Positions 1-5,446 of a stretch of 7,058 nt of DNA are shown here, in pieces. Under the pieces are notes generated by a model. That model made no database searches, was not told the DNA's origin, and saw only the letters and a list, made by a program, of their open reading frames with translations. Origin of the DNA: Alphaproteobacteria bacterium (GTDB lineage Bacteria; Pseudomonadota; Alphaproteobacteria; Caulobacterales; Caulobacteraceae); contig JAHINZ010000135.1 of the NCBI GenBank assembly GCA_018895795.1, positions 1 to 7,058 of the forward strand, written 5' to 3'. How positions within the stretch are numbered: position 1 is the stretch's first letter; every line of letters starts with the position of its first letter. The position numbers were made by a program, and so were the translations under genes.

Positions 1-28
1 CGGTAAAGCGGGTCCGGTAAAGCGGGTC
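1..28. repeat. Two exact tandem copies of a 14-bp unit
   Basis: The unit CGGTAAAGCGGGTC occurs at 1-14 and again without a gap at 15-28. It starts at the window edge, so more copies may lie upstream. It ends 6 bp before the left arm of the terminator. In the plus frames that begin at bases 1 and 3, each copy supplies a TAA (4-6 and 18-20), so the repeat could include the end of an unseen upstream plus-strand gene. No function can be assigned. Confidence 0.85.
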
Positions 29-34
29 CCAAAC

Positions 35-74
35 AAACGAAAAGCCCCGGAGCGAACTCCGGGGCTTTTCGTTT
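35..74. terminator. Perfect 18-bp-stem hairpin, bidirectional intrinsic terminator
   Basis: The left arm 35-52 and right arm 57-74 are exact reverse complements around a CGAA tetraloop (53-56). The core is GCCCCGGAG/CTCCGGGGC. It is flanked by an A-rich stretch on the left and TTTTCGTTT on the right, so each strand's transcript ends in a U-rich tail. On the minus strand it lies 22 bp past the stop codon of the small membrane-protein gene and should terminate it. The symmetry suggests it also ends a convergent plus-strand gene lying left of the window. Confidence 0.9.
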
Positions 75-96
75 ATGTGTGAAGGTTCGCCGGCGG

Positions 97-258
97 TTAA
101 AGAACCAGGCGAACCGCCTCGATCACGACGTACCACAGGCCGGCGGAGACAATCGCGGCCGACAGCCAGCCCAGCGCGCGGGGCAGGCGCCGCGCGGCGG
201 TCGCAGGCATCGCCATCGGGTTCAAGGTCGCTGAAAAATCGGCCGGGATCATCGACAT
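97..258 (-). CDS. Small single-pass membrane protein, 53 aa, function unknown
   Basis: The reading frame starts at ATG (258-256) and stops at TAA (99-97). The start is preceded by AGGAG (269-265) with a 6-nt spacer, the best Shine-Dalgarno match in the window. The frame ends just before a strong terminator, so it has the outline of a complete monocistronic gene. The N-terminal third is polar and Ala/Met/Pro-rich. Residues 22-28 carry a basic patch (ARRLPRA). A hydrophobic stretch at about 29-46 (LGWLSAAIVSAGLWYVVI) is followed by a short amphipathic end, EAVRLVL. By the positive-inside rule the N-terminus should face the cytoplasm. I do not recognise a family. It is divergent from the sugar transferase gene, so it may share control with it, but nothing shows a functional link. 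A plus-strand frame over the same bases (75-284) lacks these signals and reads as Arg/Pro/Ser-rich noise. Confidence 0.72.
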   Translation of the reverse strand: MSMIPADFSATLNPMAMPATAARRLPRALGWLSAAIVSAGLWYVVIEAVRLVL

Positions 259-264
259 GGGGTG

Positions 265-269
265 CTCCT
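265..269 (-). promoter_or_regulatory. Ribosome binding site of the small membrane-protein gene
   Basis: The minus strand reads AGGAG followed by 6 nt (CACCCC) and ATG. This near-ideal site decides the start at 258 and is the main reason to call this short frame a gene. Confidence 0.75.
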
Positions 270-294
270 ATGCCGCCAGCCTAGGGCGTGGGCG

Positions 295-334
295 CTAAAT
301 TCCCGCTAACGAACAGCGTTTACGCAGCGCTAAC
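295..334. promoter_or_regulatory. Two degenerate CtrA-like boxes in the divergent upstream region
   Basis: CTAA-N7-CTAAC lies at 295-310 and TTTA-N7-CTAAC at 319-334, 24 bp apart start to start and in the same orientation. The CtrA consensus in Caulobacterales is TTAA-N7-TTAAC. Each box matches 6 of the 8 core bases plus the trailing C. A palindromic GCGTTTACGC (316-325) overlaps the second box. They sit between the divergent small gene (start 258) and the transferase gene, and could act on either. Degenerate boxes like these can occur by chance, so this is a candidate only. I could not place a convincing -35/-10 pair. Confidence 0.3.
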
Positions 335-382
335 CTCATCTATGACTAATAAGAGGTTTAGAAGTGACGACGATCGCCGCCT

Positions 383-398
383 GCGATAGATAGATCGC
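383..398. repeat. Short inverted repeat upstream of the sugar transferase gene
   Basis: GCGAT (383-387) and ATCGC (394-398) flank AGATAG. Only 3 bp separate this from the next inverted repeat (402-425). The arms are short, so it may be chance, but its place in the leader makes it a possible operator half-site pair. Confidence 0.3.
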
Positions 399-401
399 TG
401 A

Positions 402-425
402 CGCCTAGGTGCATCCGCCTAGGCG
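402..425. repeat. Inverted repeat CGCCTAGG-N8-CCTAGGCG in the transferase leader
   Basis: The arms at 402-409 and 418-425 are perfect reverse complements with an 8-nt spacer. As DNA it has the size and symmetry of a dimeric repressor site; as RNA it would form an 8-bp hairpin. It encloses the most upstream possible GTG start of the transferase frame (409), which immediately follows an in-frame TAG (406-408). That makes 409 an unlikely translation start and places this element in the untranslated leader. Confidence 0.45.
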
Positions 426-447
426 AAATCCGTGCGGGGTTCATGTT

Positions 448-1101
448 GTGAGCGGGGGCTGGAACACGGAAGTTCTGAATCAAGAGCCCGCGACTCTTTC
501 GCCGCGCGTGGCAATAGATCCAATGAAACGTCTCTGTGACGTTCTCATGTCGGGTATATTACTGACCTTCTTTCTCCCCGTTCTACTCCTCGCGGCCTTG
601 CTGATCCGTTTGGAGTCGCGAGGGCCTGCTCTATTTCGTCAGGCGCGTGGTGGTCTCAACGGCCGCACCTTCACCATCTATAAATTGCGCTCGATGCGTT
701 GCGAGGAGAACGGCGACAAGGTCGTCCAGGCCAAGCGCGACGACGATCGGGTCACCCGGATCGGCAAGCTGATCCGCGCGACCAGCATCGACGAGCTGCC
801 GCAATTGCTCAATGTGTTGAAGGGCGACATGTCGCTGGTGGGGCCCCGCCCCCACGCCCAGGCGCACGACGCCTATTACAGCGCCCTGATCCCGACCTAC
901 AAGCTGCGCTTCCAGGCGCGACCGGGCCTGACCGGCTTGGCCCAGATCAAGGGATTCCGCGGCGCGACCAGCGACCTGGATGACATGGCCAACCGCGTGA
1001 AGGCCGATATCGCCTATATCGACAACTGGACGCTGTTCACCGACCTGCGCATCATGTTGATGACGGTGCCGCATCTTCTGCTGGCCGAAAACGCCTACTG
1101 A
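448..1101 (+). CDS. pssY: Polyprenyl-phosphate sugar-1-phosphate transferase (PssY/bacterial sugar transferase family)
   Basis: This enzyme transfers a sugar-1-phosphate from a UDP-sugar to undecaprenyl phosphate at the inner membrane, the first step of polysaccharide repeat-unit assembly. The protein shown is a single bacterial sugar transferase catalytic domain (PF02397 type, monotopic phosphoglycosyl transferase), without the extra multi-pass N-terminal region of WbaP/WcaJ-size relatives. Numbered from GTG 448 (217 aa): MKRLCD at 26-31, a hydrophobic helix at 32-53 with a proline (44) typical of the re-entrant membrane helix, GPALFRQ at 59-65, YKLRSM at 78-83, the catalytic Asp-Glu pair 115-116 in TSIDELPQL, and VGPRP ending at 135. 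RPGLTGLAQIKGFRG and a C-terminal YIDNW segment follow. The start is uncertain: GTG 409 lies in a hairpin, GTG 448 has a weak GGGG site 8 nt upstream, and ATG 523 begins at the conserved MKR. Codon composition changes abruptly near 660. The symbol follows the Caulobacter paralogue and is tentative; sugar specificity cannot be read from sequence. Confidence 0.9.
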   Translation: MSGGWNTEVLNQEPATLSPRVAIDPMKRLCDVLMSGILLTFFLPVLLLAALLIRLESRGPALFRQARGGLNGRTFTIYKLRSMRCEENGDKVVQAKRDDDRVTRIGKLIRATSIDELPQLLNVLKGDMSLVGPRPHAQAHDAYYSALIPTYKLRFQARPGLTGLAQIKGFRGATSDLDDMANRVKADIAYIDNWTLFTDLRIMLMTVPHLLLAENAY

Positions 1102-1103
1102 GG

Positions 1104-1142
1104 TCGCGTCAAGGGCTGTCGACGCGAACGGCCCTGGCCGTT
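1104..1142. terminator. Possible hairpin cluster in the convergent gap after the transferase gene
   Basis: Just past the transferase stop codon, TCGCGTC (1104-1110) pairs with GACGCGA (1121-1127), and AACGGCC (1127-1133) pairs with GGCCGTT (1136-1142). A competing pairing is AGGGC (1112-1116) with GCCCT (1131-1135). There is no T tract, so classic intrinsic termination is doubtful. The rest of the 127-bp gap between the two convergent genes shows only GC-rich short palindromes such as GCGCCGGCGC (1211-1220). Confidence 0.3.
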
Positions 1143-1228
1143 GCGGACGTTCGGTTCAAAGGTCGCTTCCGATGGCCCGCCGGTAACCGCGCCGCGACAG
1201 ACGACCGTTCGCGCCGGCGCTGCCGATC

Positions 1229-3175
1229 CTAAGGGGCCGGCGGCGGCTCCATCCTGAGCACGGCGATCTGCAGGGCCATGCCCACGCGGCCTGCCGGGTT
1301 GTTCACCGCATTGGCCATGGCGATGAAGGTCCGCGGCGAACGTCGACGCCGCCACTCGGTCCCCAACTGATAGATGGCGCTGTCACGCGCCGACTGCGTG
1401 ACCTGGTCCCAGTGATTATAGGCGAACAGGGTGCGCCCGCTGAACAGGCTGGTCTGCAAAGGCGCGACCGCGAAGGAGTGCTCCAGCGCCAGGCTGGAGG
1501 CCTCCCGCCGACCCAAGGCGGCGTCCACCGCCGCCCGACGCAACCAGGCGGCGCCGGACGCCGGCCGCATGGCGACTTCGCGAGCGCTGAGGCGATCCAG
1601 CCGGGTCAATTCGGCCGCGTCAGGCCGCGCGTGAGCGAGGCCGGTCTCGATCCGGCGGGCCAAAGCCTCGGCGGGCGCCGTGGGCCAAGCGGTGAGATCC
1701 CCCCCAAAGCGGGAGGCCAGCAGGGGGGCGGCCAGCAAAAGGGACGCCAACAGCACGCCGCCCGCCGCCAGGCCCGCGCCCCAGGAGAGGCGGTTGTCGG
1801 CTTGGCGCGGCGCGGTCCCGATCGCCATGGACCCCACCACCCCAAGGATCAGCGCGGCCAGGGCCTGGATCGCGGGCGCCTGCAGCGCGAAATCGGTCAC
1901 GCCGTGCAACAGGAAGACCACCGCCGCGCAGGCCGTGGCCCGCGCCCAGGTCGCGATCGCGCCTTCGCGCAGGCCCCCGCGCAGAATCGGCCAGATCAAG
2001 GTGGCGAACAACAGCGCCATGAGCCCGGCGCCGATCACCCCGCCCTCCTCCAGCCACTGGAGATAGAGATTGTGGACGGCCCGAATGTCGAAAAGGACGC
2101 GTAGATTGTCCTGGGTCGCGACCAGCTGATTGACCGTCGGAAACGACCCCAGACCGAAGCCAAACCAGGGCGAAGTCTCGAAGGCCTCCCAATGCGGCGC
2201 GAAGATCGCCGCGCGCACCGAAAGATCCTGCTCGGTGTTGCCGAGCCGCTCGGCGACGAGTTCCGTGCTGCGCAGGCTCAGGGCCCCGATCGCCAGAACC
2301 AGCGCCACGGCGCCCAGGCCCGCGACGACCCGCAAGCGTTGGCGCTGGGCGATCGCTTCCCACACCAGCAAAAGGCCCAGGCCGACAAGGGTGGCGGCGA
2401 GCCCGGCGCGGGAGGCCGTCAGCAGCAGCGCCGTCGCCAGCACACCGGCCGAGGCGAGGAAGGCCACGGCCTGCAGGTCACCGCGCCGAAGCATGACCAA
2501 GCCGCGCTGACGTCGAACCCGATTGATCAAGGCGGCGACGGTCAGAAGCAAGCCGCCGCCGAAAACCGTGGCGGCGCTATTGGGGCTGAGCAGGGTGGCG
2601 ACCAAACGTTGAGAGCGGCGCAGACCCACATGGTCCAGAAAGGCCAAGGCGGCATAGACGCCGATCGTCAACACCGCGCCCCGCAGTAGCCAGCGCCCCC
2701 GTGCCTCGGACGCGCCGATCACGCGCGCGGCGGCGAACAGGCAGGCCAGGCCCAGGAGTTGCGCCACATTGAGGAGAAGGGCCGACCGGTCGACCGTCAG
2801 GGCGCCCAGGGAGCCGGGCACATAGCTCCAGACGGGATGGGCGCCGCCCGGCCCCCAGGGACCGAGGGGCCAGAGCACGGCGAGCAGCAGCAACAGGAAG
2901 AGGGAGGTCTGGATCTTGACGCCCCGCAACCGCGCGAGGTCGCGACGCGCCCAGCCACAGGTCGTCAGCAGGCCGACCAGAAAGGCGGCGTAGATCCCGC
3001 TGAACAGGCAGGCGGTGGAGATTTCGCTGGCGCCGAAGGCGATCACCGCCAGGAAGACCAGGGCCAGAAGAACGCCCATGGCGGCCCGCTCCGACCAGAG
3101 CAGCCGGCGGACGGCGCCGCGGCTGGACCGGGCGGCCGCCTTCACGGCCGGCCGCCCCGGCGCGTCAATCGGCAT
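1229..3175 (-). CDS. O-antigen ligase/Wzy polymerase-like integral membrane protein
   Basis: This 648-aa polytopic inner-membrane protein probably joins lipid-linked repeat units in the periplasm (Wzy polymerase) or ligates the finished chain. The Wzy_C-type signature is visible: LLTASRAG at 251-258, WFGFGLGSF at 337-345 after a conserved Arg (321), then a periplasmic-loop HNLYLQWLEEGG at 368-379, and HGVTDFALQAP at 424-434. About ten to twelve hydrophobic segments span residues 31-486, including 32-50, 53-73, 89-103, 131-150, 164-180, 203-217, 234-252, 257-274, 283-299, 380-397, 413-427, 433-452 and 464-487. Residues 490-648 form a soluble Ala/Arg-rich helical tail that may be TPR-like and ends in PPPAP. 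The first 30 residues are basic. The ATG overlaps the end of the upstream wzc-like gene by 11 bp and has no good ribosome binding site, so reinitiation after wzc is likely. Placement beside wzc favours polymerase over LPS ligase, but sequence alone does not separate the two. Confidence 0.88.
   Translation of the reverse strand: MPIDAPGRPAVKAAARSSRGAVRRLLWSERAAMGVLLALVFLAVIAFGASEISTACLFSGIYAAFLVGLLTTCGWARRDLARLRGVKIQTSLFLLLLLAVLWPLGPWGPGGAHPVWSYVPGSLGALTVDRSALLLNVAQLLGLACLFAAARVIGASEARGRWLLRGAVLTIGVYAALAFLDHVGLRRSQRLVATLLSPNSAATVFGGGLLLTVAALINRVRRQRGLVMLRRGDLQAVAFLASAGVLATALLLTASRAGLAATLVGLGLLLVWEAIAQRQRLRVVAGLGAVALVLAIGALSLRSTELVAERLGNTEQDLSVRAAIFAPHWEAFETSPWFGFGLGSFPTVNQLVATQDNLRVLFDIRAVHNLYLQWLEEGGVIGAGLMALLFATLIWPILRGGLREGAIATWARATACAAVVFLLHGVTDFALQAPAIQALAALILGVVGSMAIGTAPRQADNRLSWGAGLAAGGVLLASLLLAAPLLASRFGGDLTAWPTAPAEALARRIETGLAHARPDAAELTRLDRLSAREVAMRPASGAAWLRRAAVDAALGRREASSLALEHSFAVAPLQTSLFSGRTLFAYNHWDQVTQSARDSAIYQLGTEWRRRRSPRTFIAMANAVNNPAGRVGMALQIAVLRMEPPPAP
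3165..3175 (-). other. 11-bp stop/start overlap of the wzc-like and polymerase genes
   Basis: On the minus strand the sequence ATGCCGATTGA contains the downstream gene's ATG and, in another frame, the TGA that ends the wzc-like gene. No Shine-Dalgarno sequence lies 5-9 nt before this ATG; the preceding bases are AT-rich (AAATATT). This arrangement is typical of translational coupling, which would keep the amounts of the two interacting membrane proteins in proportion. Confidence 0.8.
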
Positions 3176-5384
3176 AATATTTGCGGTAGCTCTTATAATA
3201 GTAGTTGGCGTCGCCGTAGCCGTAGCGGGTCTGGGCCTTCATATCGACCTGGGTCAGGGCCAGGCCGGCGACGAAAACGCCACGCCCTTGCAGCAGTCCC
3301 AGGGCGGCCGTGATCGCCTTGACCGGCGTCTTTTTCCAGCGGGCCAGCATGACCACCGCGTCCGTGTGCGGGGCCAGGATACGCGTATCGGCGATGGCCA
3401 GCAGGGGCGCGGTGTCGAGCAGCACGACGTCGAAACGCTTGCGCAACTCGGCCAGCAGATTGAGCATGGCGGGCGAGCCCAGAACGTCGCGCGGCGTATA
3501 GGCCGACTTGGTCAGGGCCAGAACCTTGGCCCCGCTCGGATCGGTGATCAGCGCCTCGTCCAGGGTGCAGACCCCGTTGAGCACTTCCAAAAGACCCTTG
3601 GTGGGAACCTCAGGCAGGAAGCGGTTGATGGCGCTTTGGCGCAGGTCGCAGTCGACGATGATGACGTTGGCGCCCGAGGTCGCCAGAGTGCGAGCCAGGG
3701 AGAAGGTGGTGGTGGTCTTGCCCTCGCCCGGCAGGGAGGAGGTGACCGCGATCACCTTCACCGCCTCGCCGACCTTGGAATACAGGATGGCGGCGCGCAG
3801 CTTGCGGAAGCTTTCCGCGAAGGTCGAAAGCGGCTTGGCCAGCAGATAGTCCGGCGGGCTCATGTCCTTGGCCAGCTTGGCGTCCTCGATCGCGGAGCTG
3901 AGCAACGGGATCGAGCCCAGATAGGGCAGGCCGATCCGACGCTCGACCTCGTCCTCGGTGAAGATACCGGCCATCAGGATCTCGGCCAACACCACCGAGG
4001 CCGCGCCGGCCCCGAGCGCCAGCACCAGGCCCAGGGCCAGGTTCAGCGAGGGCTTGGGATAGCTGGGCGAGGTCGGGATCTTGGCGCGCGACACCACGCG
4101 GGCGTCGGCCTGTTCAATGCCCTGGCTGCTGGAGGTCTGCTTGAAGCGGGCCAACAGGGATTCATACAGGGTCCGGACAGACTCGGCCTTGCGTTCCAGT
4201 TCGCCCAGCCGAATGCCGGCGCGGTTGTTCCCGGCCAGGGCGCCTTTCGACTGCGAAACGCTGCCGGCCATCGAGCCTGTCCGCTGACGCGCGACCTGGG
4301 CTTGGGCTTCCAGGTTGGAAATGATCCGGCGGATTTCAGCCTGGATCTGACCGTCAATGTCGGCCAGTTCGCGCTTGGCCTTCAGCAGATCAGGGTGGCG
4401 ATCGCCGTAGCGGCCACTCATGTCGGCGACCTTGGCGCTCTGTTCGGCGCGCTGTTTGCGCAGTTGTTGCACGACCGGAGAATTCAGCGACTCGCCGACA
4501 TCCTCGCCGGTGCTGCCGCGCGCCAGTTGATTGCGAGCGATGTTGAGGCGGGCGTCAGCTTCGGCCTGCTGCGCCCGAGAGGTGGCCAATTGCTGGTTCA
4601 GGCCCGAAATTTCCTGCTCGGTCAGGGTCGCGCCTTCGGCGCTCATCAGGTTGTTGGCGATCTTGTATTGCTGCACGGCGGCTTCCGCCACTTGCAGCTG
4701 GTCGCGCAGTTCGGCAACCCGCGTGTCGAGCCACTCATTGGCCTTGGCCGTGGCGTCGAACTTGGCCTCGAGTTGTTCGGTCAGATAGAGGTCCGCGAAG
4801 GCATTGGCGATTTTCGCCGCCGCCTGCGGGTCGGTGTGAGAATACTCGATCGAGATCAGATAGGTCAGGCCCGAACGGCGAACCTTCAGCCCGTCGAGCA
4901 GATTGTCGACCACCTTTTCGCCCTGGCGCTGGGCTTCGACAGAGCCCACCGCAGCGACCGGGGCGACGGCCTTTTTGATCCCGGGAAGCCAAGATCCGAC
5001 GCCCTTGGCACCTTCGGCATAGGGATTGAAATAGGGATCCTGGTCCAGCTTGAGTTGCTTGACGACCCGGGCGGCCAGGGACCGCGACTTCAGCACCTCG
5101 ACTTCGGTGTCGACGACCGAGGAGTCCGCCGGCAGGCCCGACAGCACCGCGCTCATGTCGGTGACCTGTTCCTTGCGGACATCCAGCATGACCTGGGCGG
5201 TCGCCGTATAGCGCGGCGTTTCCTGCAGCGTGTAGAGCAGGACGGCCACGAACACCGCCAGGGCCACGGCCGCGAACAGCCGGAGCCGACGACGGAAGGT
5301 GGCGATGGCGATGTTCAGATCAAAGGACATCGCTCCGGCGCCAGGCGCCGGAGCGTGTTGGGTCTCAAAGGCAGAGCCGTCCAT
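3165..5384 (-). CDS. wzc: Wzc-type polysaccharide co-polymerase and tyrosine autokinase
   Basis: This 739-aa fused protein regulates chain length and export of capsule or exopolysaccharide from the inner membrane. In order: a short N-terminal tail, Wzz-type domain with membrane helix 1 (about 36-53), a long periplasmic coiled-coil-rich region (about 55-440), a GNVR-like segment, the proline motif PTSPSYPKP (437-445), membrane helix 2 (about 446-470), then a cytoplasmic BY-kinase. The kinase has the oligomerisation motif ESFRKLR (E524, R527, R530), Walker A LPGEGKT (K556), Walker A' VIIVDCD (D578, D580) and Walker B VVLLD (D657). The C-terminus has eight tyrosines between 721 and 737 (YGY, NYYY, SY, KYY), the autophosphorylation cluster. 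Length and order match the proteobacterial Wzc/ExoP class. GAGAG (5394-5390) lies 5 nt ahead of ATG 5384; ATG 5330 (residue 19) is a second possible start. A perfect palindrome lies between them. It follows the beta-barrel gene by 62 bp and overlaps the polymerase gene, so one operon is likely. Confidence 0.95.
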   Translation of the reverse strand: MDGSAFETQHAPAPGAGAMSFDLNIAIATFRRRLRLFAAVALAVFVAVLLYTLQETPRYTATAQVMLDVRKEQVTDMSAVLSGLPADSSVVDTEVEVLKSRSLAARVVKQLKLDQDPYFNPYAEGAKGVGSWLPGIKKAVAPVAAVGSVEAQRQGEKVVDNLLDGLKVRRSGLTYLISIEYSHTDPQAAAKIANAFADLYLTEQLEAKFDATAKANEWLDTRVAELRDQLQVAEAAVQQYKIANNLMSAEGATLTEQEISGLNQQLATSRAQQAEADARLNIARNQLARGSTGEDVGESLNSPVVQQLRKQRAEQSAKVADMSGRYGDRHPDLLKAKRELADIDGQIQAEIRRIISNLEAQAQVARQRTGSMAGSVSQSKGALAGNNRAGIRLGELERKAESVRTLYESLLARFKQTSSSQGIEQADARVVSRAKIPTSPSYPKPSLNLALGLVLALGAGAASVVLAEILMAGIFTEDEVERRIGLPYLGSIPLLSSAIEDAKLAKDMSPPDYLLAKPLSTFAESFRKLRAAILYSKVGEAVKVIAVTSSLPGEGKTTTTFSLARTLATSGANVIIVDCDLRQSAINRFLPEVPTKGLLEVLNGVCTLDEALITDPSGAKVLALTKSAYTPRDVLGSPAMLNLLAELRKRFDVVLLDTAPLLAIADTRILAPHTDAVVMLARWKKTPVKAITAALGLLQGRGVFVAGLALTQVDMKAQTRYGYGDANYYYKSYRKYYAD
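5331..5355. repeat. Perfect 25-bp palindrome within the first codons of the wzc-like gene
   Basis: CGCTCCGGCGCC (5331-5342) and GGCGCCGGAGCG (5344-5355) are exact reverse complements around a single base. In the minus-strand mRNA they would form a stem of about 11 bp with a 3-nt loop, all but one of the pairs being G-C. It encodes the APAPGAGA stretch (residues 11-18) and ends directly before the second in-frame ATG (5330-5328). It also buries a GGAG that lies 2 nt before that ATG. Confidence 0.85.
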
Positions 5385-5446
5385 GGGTACTCTCGATGGG
5401 GGCCCGAACCGGACCTAGACCGTCATCTTACAATCAGAAGGATGAC
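5385..5446 (-). other. 62-bp gap between the beta-barrel and wzc-like genes
   Basis: This spacer contains the wzc-like gene's GAGAG ribosome binding site (5394-5390) and a weak inverted repeat GTCATC (5422-5427)/GATGAC (5441-5446) with a 13-nt loop and no T tract. I see no terminator or promoter strong enough to split the two genes into separate transcripts. Confidence 0.5.

Noticed and set aside
1..75. CRISPR or phage attachment site at the left edge
   Set aside because: The 14-bp copies are adjacent without spacers, and no integrase or tRNA gene is present in the window.
75..284. 69-codon plus-strand frame after the terminator
   Set aside because: Its ATG directly follows the terminator hairpin, it has no Shine-Dalgarno sequence, and the product is Arg/Ser/Pro-rich; the opposite strand carries a better-supported small gene.
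409..447. N-terminal extension of the transferase to GTG 409
   Set aside because: The GTG lies inside an inverted repeat, directly after an in-frame stop, without a ribosome binding site, and the added residues do not resemble the family.
1620..2363. 247-codon minus-strand frame overlapping the polymerase gene
   Set aside because: It is a +1-type shadow, Arg/Gly/Ala-rich without membrane segments, while the overlapping long frame has the full Wzy/ligase signature.
5422..5446. Terminator between the beta-barrel and wzc-like genes
   Set aside because: The stem is only 6 bp with a 13-nt loop and no T tract, so it does not support a transcription stop.
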